From Armatimonadota bacterium (GTDB lineage Bacteria > Armatimonadota > Zipacnadia > Zipacnadales > JABUFB01): 64,000 nucleotides of DNA. A model generated the notes under the pieces. It ran no database searches, was not told where the DNA came from, and worked only from the letters and a program-made list of their open reading frames with translations. Position numbers and translations under genes: made by a program. Positions 25,392-33,685 of the stretch are shown one piece after another (within the stretch, counting starts at the first letter, position 1; every line of letters starts with the position of its first letter). The stretch lies in contig JABUFB010000005.1 of assembly GCA_013314775.1 (NCBI GenBank), forward strand, positions 1 to 64,000, written 5' to 3'.

Positions 25392-27062
25392 ATGAACTCG
25401 CTATTGATGGTCACCGTGTCCATGGCGCTCGCTGCCGTGGCAGCCCTTGCCCAACCCGCTGACGATGAAGGCGCGGCAGGGATGGTTGAGAGCTTGCCGG
25501 AACTCAGCGACGAAGTGCTGCTCAACCCGGGAATGGGTCTGTATATGCAGTATCCACCGCTGGATGTGCCGGATGACCACTGGCTGGTGAAAATGTCGGG
25601 GATTGCTTACTACCGCCTGGACTGGGCGGAAGTGAATCCGGAGCAGGACGTCTACACCTTCGATGAGTACTTCGGCCCCCGGTTTGACCGTTGGGTGAAA
25701 CAGTCGGGCAAGCGCGTGGCCTTCCGCGTGATGTGTCAGAACATGCACTCGCGCCGGGAGTACGTGACCCCCAAGTGGGTGTTCGACAGTGGCGTCCCTG
25801 GTGTGCAGCATCGCGGCCTGTTCGCACCGGTGCAGATCAACCCGGTCTTCTGGGATGAGCGCTATCTGGATGTGCACTGCGCTTTCATCAGAAAACTTGG
25901 GGAGTACCTGGACGGACGCCAGGGACTGGAGTTCGTGGATATCGGGAGCATCGGAGAGTGGGGTGAAATGCACCTGGGCGGTCCGGGGCGCTGGAACCAC
26001 CAGCAGCTTGAGGAAACCGGTTACACCCACGACAAGTGGGTCGCGGCGCATCGAAGGATCATCGACGCCTTCGCCGACGCGTTCCGCAAGACTCCGGTGT
26101 TTCTGAATGTGGGTGGACACAATGACCTGACCAATAATGACTACGCAGCCCTGCGCGGGATGCATTTCCGGCAGGACGGCCTCAGTCCGACGGGGGCCAG
26201 CTACAACGTTGGGGAGTGGCTCTACAAGCCGTACTCCCGGCGCGGTGTGAAGTGCAATTTCGAATTCCACAGTGGCTACCGAGAGATGCAGCAGAAGGGT
26301 TGGGACCTCACGGAGACCATCGACAGGGCCCTGGAGGCGCCGATCAGTTACCTCAACACCAACCTGGGGACTTTCGGGGGCCAGTTGCCCGAGGAAGTTG
26401 AGCAGCAGCTCACTCGCGCCGCAAGGAAGATCGGCTATCGTTTCGCGCTCGTTTCGGTGCGTCACCTGCCCCAGATGGGCGTGAGTGCTGATGTGCCCAC
26501 CCGGGTGCCCCTGCTGACCACATGGCGCAATGACGGCGTGGCACCGTGCTACGAGAGCTATGCGGTGGAATGGACGGTGGAAAACAAAGACGGCCAGATC
26601 CTTGTCTCGCAGGTGACGTTCCCGGCCATTCCTACAACCCAGTGGTGGCCGGGTGAGGAGCAGAAAGTGGACACCATCCTGCGCCTTCCCGCCGGCTGCG
26701 AACCTGGGACATACACCCTCAAGGTCGCCATGCTCATGCCGGAGACCGGCCAGATCATCGCCCTGGGAAACGCCGGGAAGGACGCGCGCGGACGCTACCG
26801 TGTGGCCGATATCCCCGCTGTGCCGCGTACCGGGCCGGTGGGCGAGGTGTTCCGCGAGGGTTTCGAGGGCGAATTGGGAGGCTGGGGGCTTGCGAAGGGA
26901 ATCGCCGCGAGTCTCATTACCGACGGGGCGCACTCCGGCAATGCCGCGCTGCTCATTGAAGGCGCGAGTGAGGGTGGATGGAATTACGCGCAGCGCCGAA
27001 TACCCGTGGCTCCTTTGCCTGCAGCGAAATACCGCCTGACCGGAGTCCGTACCGAAGTCTAA
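25392..27062 (+). pseudogene. DUF4832-type secreted protein, 5' part, interrupted by an insertion sequence
   Basis: A signal peptide (LMVTVSMALAAVAALAQP) is followed by a TIM-barrel-like region with LLNPGMGLYMQYPPLD, WAEVNPEQDVYTFDEYFGPR and VDIGSIGEWGEMHLGGPG. A beta-rich C-terminal part typical of DUF4832 proteins follows (VPLLTTWRNDGVAPCYESY). The native frame is intact to 27042. It then enters the insertion sequence and stops after 6 foreign codons at 27062. The 3' remainder is at 28530-28804. Removing the element and one 8-bp target copy restores a single 641-aa frame. The family is seen in glycan-degrading bacteria and its activity is unknown. Confidence 0.88.
27035..27042 (+). repeat. 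Target-site duplication, left copy (8 bp)
   Basis: cctgaccg directly precedes the left end of the element and is repeated at 28522-28529. An 8-bp duplication fits IS256-type elements. Confidence 0.88.
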
Positions 27063-27093
27063 TGCCGGGGCGTGAATCTTGCTGAGAACGCAG

Positions 27094-27159
27094 GGAGCTA
27101 CCCTTTGTTCGGAGAACGGTAGGTTGTCACCCAAAACCAATCTCCGAGGGGGTAGCTCC
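27094..27159 (+). promoter_or_regulatory. Leader hairpin that may hide the transposase ribosome binding site
   Basis: ggagctaccc (27094-27103) pairs perfectly with gggtagctcc (27150-27159), and inside it cggaga pairs with tctccg. The purine-rich site gaggggg just upstream of the GTG at 27160 sits in or beside the 3' arm. An RNA read in from the host gene would fold and block translation, while a transcript starting inside the element would lack the 5' arm. The pairing is seen directly; the function is inferred. Confidence 0.6.
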
Positions 27160-28505
27160 GTGAGCACAGTATCGATAGCGCCGTTGGATGTCAACACGTA
27201 CGAGCGGGATGAAGTGTTTCGTGGCTTGATCGGAATCGTTGAAGGTGTGGCGTGTGAGGCGCTGGAGTCTCTGATCAATGGCGTGCTGGACGATGAGGTC
27301 ACCCACGGGCTCCAAAGAGAGCCCGGCGCACCACGCGAAGACAGTGGCGAAGCCACGGTGCCGTGGGCGTGTCATCGCTGCGGGCAGGCGTACGCCGGCG
27401 AGATGAAGCGCAATGGGCATTACCCGCGGAATCTTCAGACGACTCGTGGCGCTCTGGTGGGTCTGCGGGTGCCGATGGTGCGGTGTTTGCGTTGCGGCGC
27501 TGCGGCGAATATCGAGTTCGCCGCCTTGCGCAAACACAAGCAATTGTGGCTCGACGTGGACGCAGAAGTGTTGTTCGCCTATGGAGCGGAAGAGGGCCTG
27601 CGCCACATCGCACAGCGTGTGGGGAAGCAGTTGGGCTGGCCTGTGAGCGCGAGCACGATTCAGGATCGGGTCCACAGTTTCTCCGATGCCCTCGCGCAGT
27701 GGCGGAATAGTTCCATCGCCGACCCGCCCGACGTGTTGATGCTGGATGGCATCTGGTTCACGGCACTGGCGCCCACCGGTGAGTACACCACGGACCGCCA
27801 GGGCCGTCAGCGTCCTGTGATGCGGCGTGTCAAGCGCGTGGCCATCATCGCGCTGGGCTTGTGGTCCGACACAGGTCGCAAGCAGATTATCGACTTCGAG
27901 ATCGTCGACAGTGAAGAAGAGAGCAACTGCCTTCCCCTGCTCAACCGGCTTCACCTACGAGGCGTTACGGATGCCCATCTGCAGCTGATTGTCAGCGACG
28001 GTGCCGGCGGCCTGTGCGCAGCCATCGAGACGGTCTACCCCACCACGGCTCGCCAGCGCTGCGTGTTTCACAAGCTCAAGAACGTGGGCGAAAACTTGCG
28101 CCACAAGGGCAGCCGCAAAGCGATCCTGGAGGCCGCCTGCTGGATCTACGAATCGGCGGATGCGCGTCAGGCACACGAGCGGTTGGAGCGCTCGTCGAAG
28201 ACTGGCAGGCTGTGGAGCCGGAAGCCGTCGCCAGCCTGCTGACGGATTTCGACGCGTCCATCGCATATCTCAGACCGCTCAAGGTGAAGCATCCCCGGCG
28301 GTATCGCACGACCAACGCGATGGAAGGTGGGGTGATGAGACCCTTGCGCCGCACCCTGGACCGCGCCACGGCGTATCACAGTGACACAGGCGCCAACGTG
28401 GGGATGTTCCTGGTGATCGCAAGGCTCAACGCCAAGCAACGCGGCAAGCCATGGGTACACGAAACCGACGATCTTATAACTATGCTACACAATGCCGGAC
28501 CTTAG
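27160..28505 (+). pseudogene. IS256/Mutator-type transposase, frameshifted
   Basis: DDE-type transposase. The N-terminal part has a zinc-finger-like pair of CxxC motifs (CHRCGQ and CLRCGA). The catalytic core has MLDGIWF (first Asp), LIVSDGAGGLCAAIE (second Asp) and the conserved QRCVFHKLKNV. Near 28190 the frame shifts by -1. The N-terminal frame then runs out at 28242, while the family sequence continues in the other frame as LVEDWQAVEPEA and TTNAMEGGVMRPLRRTL, which holds the catalytic Glu. No slippery heptamer is seen, so a one-base deletion is more likely than programmed frameshifting. The GTG at 27160 is preferred over an upstream TTG at 27079. Confidence 0.85.
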
Positions 28506-28521
28506 ATTTTCGTACAGGCCC

Positions 28522-28529
28522 CCTGACCG
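28522..28529 (+). repeat. Target-site duplication, right copy (8 bp)
   Basis: Second copy of cctgaccg, directly after the right end of the insertion sequence. Confidence 0.88.
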
Positions 28530-28804
28530 CGTGGATGCGCCTGGACAGGCTTGGGCCGGGGGCGAAGGCGCCCTACGTGAAGATCGGTGTGAACGATACC
28601 GAGGGGCGCTGGCTAACCAACTTCAACAGCCAGACCTTCGACCCCGCGATGATGGGCGAGTGGCAGAGGCTGCAGTGCGTGGCCGAGATGCCCGCGAATG
28701 TTGGCTCCCTGGATTTTGCGGTGGAACGCGGCACGCCCACGGGTGTTATTGATGTCAGGATGCTTCTCGATGACATTGTGCTGGAAGTCCTGGAAGCACC
28801 TTGA
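28530..28804 (+). pseudogene. DUF4832-type protein, 3' remainder after the insertion sequence
   Basis: Continues the interrupted gene from codon 551: AWMRLDRLGPGAKAPYVKI, GVNDTEGRWLTNFNS, and the end DIVLEVLEAP. This looks like the closing beta-sandwich, carbohydrate-binding-like domain. It has no start of its own, so the C-terminal domain is probably not made. Confidence 0.88.
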
Positions 28805-28850
28805 TACGGCGGGATGCATTTTCGTTCAATCTCTCGCAAAGTGAAAAGAG

Positions 28851-28879
28851 TTGCGGCACGCTGTCGGGGCAGGTATGTT
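28851..28879 (+). promoter_or_regulatory. Likely sigma-70 promoter of the DUF1559 gene
   Basis: ttgcgg and tatgtt are separated by 17 bp, about 65 bp before the start at 28945. The -35 is a partial match and the -10 a fair one. Confidence 0.5.
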
Positions 28880-28944
28880 GAGGGCGTTGTGCACAAAACG
28901 GCATCGCCGCCCCACGGGCTACACCAATAAGGAGGTCGTTCACA

Positions 28945-29583
28945 GTGCCGAAGAGACGTGGATTCACGCTCATCGAGTTGCTCGTAGTTATCGCGATCAT
29001 TGCAATTCTGGCAGCCATCCTGTTCCCCGTGTTCGCGCGGGCGCGGGAGAAGGCCAGACAGTCGAGCTGCATGTCCAATGCAAAGCAGCTTGCTCTCGGT
29101 TTCCTCATGTATGCCCAGGACTATGACGAGGAGTTCCCGAGGCAGTACATCGTTGTCAACGGTGTGGCGGTTCGTTGGCCGGCCTACATTATGCCTTACA
29201 TCAAGAACTACCAGATTTTCACCTGTCCGTCGGACAAGTCCTACTCCCTCGACACCGCGAACCCCGGCGGCGACGAGACCATCGGATACGGCTACAGCGT
29301 CTACTTTGAGGGCGGGCGGTCCATGAGCTGGATCCGAAAACCCGCCGAGACCGTGCTCCTTGGTGACGGATACACCTTCCGCATCAAGCCCGCCGGACAT
29401 TCGTACGAAAACTATGCAGCGAGCCGCTACGTCATGTACAGGCACAATGACATGGCGAACATCGGCTTCTGCGACGGTCACGTGAAATCCATGACGAAGG
29501 ATGCCCTGGACATAACCGCGACAAGCGAGGATGGCACCGCACTCACGGGTGATAATACCTTCGTCCTGTGGAACATCTACTGA
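28945..29583 (+). CDS. Prepilin-type N-terminal cleavage/methylation protein with DUF1559
   Basis: Type IV pilin/pseudopilin-like N-terminus, [13 protein letters not shown], cleaved after Gly by prepilin peptidase. The helix is followed by [36 protein letters not shown] and a C-terminal FCDGHVKSM motif. This is the H-x9-DG form expanded in Armatimonadota and planctomycetes, where hundreds of copies per genome are common. It is probably a secreted or surface pseudopilin. The GTG start is preceded by aaggaggt. A strong terminator follows. Confidence 0.92.
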   Translation: MPKRRGFTLIELLVVIAIIAILAAILFPVFARAREKARQSSCMSNAKQLALGFLMYAQDYDEEFPRQYIVVNGVAVRWPAYIMPYIKNYQIFTCPSDKSYSLDTANPGGDETIGYGYSVYFEGGRSMSWIRKPAETVLLGDGYTFRIKPAGHSYENYAASRYVMYRHNDMANIGFCDGHVKSMTKDALDITATSEDGTALTGDNTFVLWNIY

Positions 29584-29618
29584 GCTTGGCGCGACGCGTC
29601 AGTCGGAATGCCGACACC

Positions 29619-29656
29619 AAGCCGGCGCCCCGATCGATGGGGCGCCGGCTTTCTTC
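29619..29656 (+). terminator. Rho-independent terminator of the DUF1559 gene
   Basis: A 13-bp stem (aagccggcgcccc / ggggcgccggctt) encloses a 7-nt loop and is followed by tctt. It lies 36 nt after the stop at 29583. Confidence 0.88.
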
Positions 29657-29749
29657 GTGTCTCCCGGCCCTGCACGTGAAGGCAGGTGCGCCCGGGCAGG
29701 TCCGCGAAATGGTTGGTATGACGTGGGTGCTCACCCGGAGGTGCACGCT

Positions 29750-32113
29750 ATGCGCGCTCTGCTTGCCGTGGCCGTGATCATTGGTCTCTCCCCTTGCTTT
29801 GCCCTGACCCTCGCCAAAGACGGGATCCCATCCGCTGACATCATCCTGGCCGCGAATGCGAAGCCGGCGGAGGTTACTGCTGCATCCGAGCTTGCTCATT
29901 ACCTGGGCCTTATGTGCGGCGGCGAGTTCGACGTCAAGACTGAGCCTCAGACTTCTGCGCTCCCGGTTGCCATATACGTCGGCCCAACGGCGAAAGCAGC
30001 TGAACTGGGCATTGATGCCGCGGCGCTGCCGGAGGAGCAGTGGGTGATCCGCGTGTCCGGCAATGCGCTGGTGCTGGTTGGTGGGGGCCACCGGGGTACG
30101 ATCTACGCGGCTTATCGGCTGCTGGAGGAAGAATTGGGTGTCCACTGGTGGAACCCGTGGGAAGAGACGGTGCCTCACCTCGCGGTCATTGAGCTTCCTG
30201 ATGACCTGAACCTGACCGGACGCCCGGCCTTCCCGTACCGCGACATCTACATGCTCTACGGCAACGACAAAGGCGCATGCGCGGCCCGCAACAGGCTCAA
30301 CCGGGACGGCGACGCGCGAATCGCCCCGGAATACGGCGGCTGCATGGACTACGGACCGCCGTACCACGTCCACACATTCTACCTGTACTTCCCGCCGGAG
30401 CAGTACTTCGCAACCCATCCCGAGTGGTACTCGCTGATCAACGGGAAACGCGAGCATGATCACAAACAGCTCTGCCTGACGAACCCCGAGCTGCGCCGCG
30501 CCTTCCTGGAGAAGCTGCACGCCTTCATCCGCACCACTCGCGAGGAGGCGGCTGCGAAAGGTGCTCCGCCGCCCGTGGTGTTCAGCATCTCCCAAAATGA
30601 CTGGGGAGGGCAGTGCCAATGCGACGACTGCAAGGCGATTGCAGAGTCCGAAGAATCGGAGGCGGGGCCGCTGCTGGACTTCGTCAACTCCATGGCGGAC
30701 GCCATTCGCGAGGAGTACCCGGACGTGTTCATCGACACACTCGCGTACATGTACTCCCAGAAGCCGCCGAAACACATCCGCGCCCGGGACAATGTGATCG
30801 TCCGTCTGTGCGACACCAGCAGTAATGCCACCAAGCCCATCACCAGCGAGGAGAACACCAAGTTCCGGGAGTTCCTCCAGAGCTGGGCAGTGGTCGCCAA
30901 GAACCTGCGGATCTGGGACTACGCGGTGACCTACGCGCCACCACAGGGCCTGCCCTATCCCAGCGCCCATACTTTCCAACCCGATTACCAGTTCTACCTC
31001 GCCAACAACGTTGAAGGCGTGTTCACCGAGCACGAATACCCCATCACCAGCGACCTGCACGACCTCAAGGCGTGGCTGATGATGAAGCTGCTGGAGGATC
31101 CTTACCGGGACTACGACGAACTGCTGGCGACCTTCACTGACGGCTTCTACGGCCCGGCGGGACCAGTGATCCGCGAGTACCTCGATGCCCTTGAGGAAGC
31201 GTGCGACGCGAGGGACAGCTATATCGCCATGAGCCCCGGCCCCAGCGCCTTCAGTTTCATAGACCTCAACTTCGCCACCAGTGCCCAGGCGATGTTCGAC
31301 CGTGCAGAAGATCTCGTGCGGGGCGATGAAGTGCTGCTACGCCGGGTGCGCCACGCAAGACTTCCGCTGGACCGAGCCTGCGTCGTTCTGTTCCGGAACA
31401 TCGCGTCGGAATGGGTTCGCAGGGGCAATGCGCCCGAGACAGTGCCGCTTGATCGCGACGCCATTGCTCAGCGCGCCAGGGACACCCGCTACGCCCAGGC
31501 CGAGTTGCGCATGACCGGCAGCAAAGTTGCAGCCGAGAAGGCCGAGGCTGACGACGAGATGGCAAGATATGCATCGATCCCGGCTTTCGTACCGCTCCCG
31601 GAGAAGTTCCGCGACCTGCCTGCGGGCAGCGTGTTCGACTTCACCGCCGACATGACCCGCAACTGGCGGGATATCGTGAAAGTTGTGAAAGACCCCGAGG
31701 CGGAGAGCGGCATCACCAACCGGCTGGAGTTCCCGGCCCCGGTGGACCCGGTGGGGCATCCGCTGGACAAGTACAAGATGCCCATGCCCTGGGGGCTGTA
31801 CCAACCATCAACGGCGACCTTTGCCTACGGGGAGTCAATCAAGCCCGGGGACGTTCCAGGGCCCGGATACCACTGGTACAGGATGAGCAAGCCGCAGAAA
31901 ATCGGGCCCACTTACTACCTGTACTTCTTCTGGAGTTGGATTATTCAGTTGGACATCGATAGTGTGATCGACCCAGAGAAACCGGACCAGGAGTACGACA
32001 TCTGGGCGCGGATCAAGTTCGAGGGTCCGGCATTCCCGCATGGGAAAGAGGGCGACAAGAACGCCATCAGCGTGGAGCGCGTTGTGCTGGTGAAGCACGG
32101 GGCAGGGGAGTAA
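29750..32113 (+). CDS. Secreted DUF4838-family (glycoside-hydrolase-like) protein
   Basis: 787 aa from the ATG at 29750, with ggaggtg about 6 nt upstream and a signal peptide (ALLAVAVIIGLSPCFALT). The N-terminal 130 residues resemble the alpha-glucuronidase/GH20b-like accessory domain (AASELAHYLGLMCGGEFDV; AIYVGPTAKAAELGID; GTIYAAYRLLEEELGVHWW). The barrel-like centre has FYLYFPPEQYFATHPEWYSL, FSISQNDWGGQCQCDDCKAI and NNVEGVFTEHEYP. This layout matches DUF4838 proteins thought to act on glycans, with the Glu in TEHEYP as a possible catalytic residue. The frame is open upstream to 29531, but the signal peptide fixes the start. The sulfatase gene lies 130 bp downstream. Confidence 0.8.
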   Translation: MRALLAVAVIIGLSPCFALTLAKDGIPSADIILAANAKPAEVTAASELAHYLGLMCGGEFDVKTEPQTSALPVAIYVGPTAKAAELGIDAAALPEEQWVIRVSGNALVLVGGGHRGTIYAAYRLLEEELGVHWWNPWEETVPHLAVIELPDDLNLTGRPAFPYRDIYMLYGNDKGACAARNRLNRDGDARIAPEYGGCMDYGPPYHVHTFYLYFPPEQYFATHPEWYSLINGKREHDHKQLCLTNPELRRAFLEKLHAFIRTTREEAAAKGAPPPVVFSISQNDWGGQCQCDDCKAIAESEESEAGPLLDFVNSMADAIREEYPDVFIDTLAYMYSQKPPKHIRARDNVIVRLCDTSSNATKPITSEENTKFREFLQSWAVVAKNLRIWDYAVTYAPPQGLPYPSAHTFQPDYQFYLANNVEGVFTEHEYPITSDLHDLKAWLMMKLLEDPYRDYDELLATFTDGFYGPAGPVIREYLDALEEACDARDSYIAMSPGPSAFSFIDLNFATSAQAMFDRAEDLVRGDEVLLRRVRHARLPLDRACVVLFRNIASEWVRRGNAPETVPLDRDAIAQRARDTRYAQAELRMTGSKVAAEKAEADDEMARYASIPAFVPLPEKFRDLPAGSVFDFTADMTRNWRDIVKVVKDPEAESGITNRLEFPAPVDPVGHPLDKYKMPMPWGLYQPSTATFAYGESIKPGDVPGPGYHWYRMSKPQKIGPTYYLYFFWSWIIQLDIDSVIDPEKPDQEYDIWARIKFEGPAFPHGKEGDKNAISVERVVLVKHGAGE

Positions 32114-32132
32114 CGACGTTGTTCGGAGCCGG

Positions 32133-32201
32133 CCGGGACGGTCGGCCTACGCGGCGCATTGCCCACACGCCCAGGCTACCCGTGCAGGCCGACCGTCTCG
32201 G
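32133..32201. repeat. 16-bp inverted repeat, REP-like palindromic element
   Basis: ccgggacggtcggcct (32133-32148) is matched by aggccgaccgtctcgg (32186-32201) with one G/A difference, around a 37-bp centre. It fills most of the gap between the DUF4838 and sulfatase genes. The arms have no U-tract. It looks like a dispersed palindromic repeat, but no second copy is present in the window. Confidence 0.6.
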
Positions 32202-32243
32202 TCGACATCGCCTCGCACACGACACGGGAAGGACCCGCGGACT

Positions 32244-33608
32244 ATGCCCGAAAACAGCAGACCCAATTTCATCATCATCTATACCGACGACCAGGGCTAC
32301 GGCGACCTGTCCTGCATGGGTGCGCCCGACCTGAGCACGCCGCACATTGATTCCCTGGCGGCTTCCGGCGCCCGCTTCACTAACTGGTACTCCAATTCAC
32401 CCGTCTGCTCGCCTTCCAGGGCATCACTCCTCACCGGCAAATACCCCGGCCACGCCGGGGTGCGGTCGATCCTTGCCGGGCACCGGCAGGCGACGGGCCT
32501 GCCGCGAGAGACGCCTTCGCTGGCATCAGCCCTCAAACGCCAAGGGTACCGCACCGCCATGTCGGGCAAGTGGCACCTTGGCGTTGCCGAGGATTCCATG
32601 CCTCACAACCACGGCTTTGACGACTGGTTCGGGTTCCTGGCTGGGTGCATCGATTTCTACTCCCATATCTTCTATTGGGGCATGGGCGGCGGAACCGACC
32701 CGGTGCATGACCTGTGGGACAATGGACGCGAGGTGTGGCGCAACGGCGAATACATGACCGACCTAATCACCGAGCGCGCTGTGAGCCAGATCAGCAGCTT
32801 CGCCGCGCACGATGAGCCCTTCTTTCTGTTCGTTGCCTACAATGCGCCGCACTACCCCATGCATGCGCCAGTGGAATACATGGAACGCTTTGCGCACCTC
32901 CCCTGGGACCGGCAGGTGATGGCGGCCATGCTGGCGGCGGTGGATGATGGGGTGGGGGAGATCCTCAAAGCTCTGGACCGACACGGCCTGCGGAACAACA
33001 CCTGCATTTTCTTCAGCAGCGACAATGGCCCGTCTCGCGAGACGCGCAACTGGCTCGATGGCACGAAAGACCCGTACTACGGCGGCTCTGCGGGCATACT
33101 CAAGGGGCACAAGTTCAGTCTCTATGACGGCGGAGTACGGATGCCGGCGATCCTCAACTGGCTGGACCAGGTGCCCGGGGGGCAGGTCATACACGAGCCC
33201 GGAGCGATGATGGACATCTTCCCGACCTTTGTCAACGCCGCGGGCGGCAGCGCAGGAGACTATGATTGCGACGGCCTGGACATCCTGGGCATGGCGGCGC
33301 GGGGAGAGCCCAGCCCCCATGGCCCGATTTTCTGGGAGATGAACAAGCAGACCGCGGTTCGTCGCGGCCCGTGGAAGCTGGTGCTGGAAGGCCAACTGGT
33401 GGAAGGCGCACCGCCCGAAGACGCCATTCATCTTTCGAACCTGGACGAGGACATGGGTGAGCGGGTGAACCTGAAGGACGAAGCGCCCGAAATCTGCGCG
33501 GAACTGAAGGAAGCAGCGGAAGACTGGCGCGAGGGACTGGAGAAGTACTGGCAGGCCCGTTGGGAAGGGAGCAACTCGGGGCTTACAGGGCATTCGACGA
33601 GCCGGTAA
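32244..33608 (+). CDS. Type I sulfatase (formylglycine-dependent)
   Basis: Alkaline-phosphatase-fold sulfatase of 454 aa. The N-terminal metal site is FIIIYTDDQGYGD. The maturation motif is CSPSRASLLTGK, whose Cys is converted to formylglycine by an FGE or anSME enzyme not in this window. Further landmarks are SGKWHLG, NAPHYPMHAP, FFSSDNGPS (late Asp-Asn metal ligands) and LKGHKFSLYDGGVRMP. It should remove sulfate esters from a sulfated glycan. Unlike its secreted neighbours it has no signal peptide, so export by another route or a cytoplasmic role on imported sugars is possible. Confidence 0.92.
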   Translation: MPENSRPNFIIIYTDDQGYGDLSCMGAPDLSTPHIDSLAASGARFTNWYSNSPVCSPSRASLLTGKYPGHAGVRSILAGHRQATGLPRETPSLASALKRQGYRTAMSGKWHLGVAEDSMPHNHGFDDWFGFLAGCIDFYSHIFYWGMGGGTDPVHDLWDNGREVWRNGEYMTDLITERAVSQISSFAAHDEPFFLFVAYNAPHYPMHAPVEYMERFAHLPWDRQVMAAMLAAVDDGVGEILKALDRHGLRNNTCIFFSSDNGPSRETRNWLDGTKDPYYGGSAGILKGHKFSLYDGGVRMPAILNWLDQVPGGQVIHEPGAMMDIFPTFVNAAGGSAGDYDCDGLDILGMAARGEPSPHGPIFWEMNKQTAVRRGPWKLVLEGQLVEGAPPEDAIHLSNLDEDMGERVNLKDEAPEICAELKEAAEDWREGLEKYWQARWEGSNSGLTGHSTSR

Positions 33609-33626
33609 CCTGCAGATATGCGCCGG

Positions 33627-33653
33627 GGCGCGGGATTGGTTTTCCGCGCCTTT
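33627..33653 (+). terminator. Intrinsic terminator after the sulfatase gene
   Basis: ggcgcgg (33627-33633) pairs with ccgcgcc (33644-33650), and two more pairs extend the stem to 9. It is followed by ttt and lies 19 nt after the sulfatase stop. Confidence 0.65.
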
Positions 33654-33685
33654 GTCCAGTCACCCACGCCGGGCAGTCGGCCAGG

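Larger units (their letters stand above)
27043..28521 (+). mobile_element. IS256/Mutator-superfamily insertion sequence, 1479 bp
   Basis: The ends are imperfect inverted repeats of about 27 bp: gagtccgtaccgaagtctaa on the left against gggcctgtacgaaaatctaa read inward from the right, with about 18 matches over 27 positions. Direct 8-bp copies of cctgaccg flank it. It carries one transposase gene with a single frameshift. Excision in silico restores the interrupted DUF4832 gene exactly in frame across codon 551 (Leu-Thr-Ala-Trp-Met). The insertion therefore looks recent. Confidence 0.9.

Noticed and set aside
25401-27356. 651-codon open frame on the minus strand
   Set aside because: It lies antisense to the DUF4832 gene and runs on into the insertion sequence; it is a GC-rich shadow with no family pattern.
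27043-28521. Target duplication cgtac with shorter ends
   Set aside because: A 5-bp match exists closer to the tctaa motifs, but the 8-bp cctgaccg copies give better inverted ends and restore the reading frame exactly.
29543-31060. 505-codon open frame on the minus strand
   Set aside because: Antisense to the DUF4838 gene, which has a signal peptide, start signal and family motifs.
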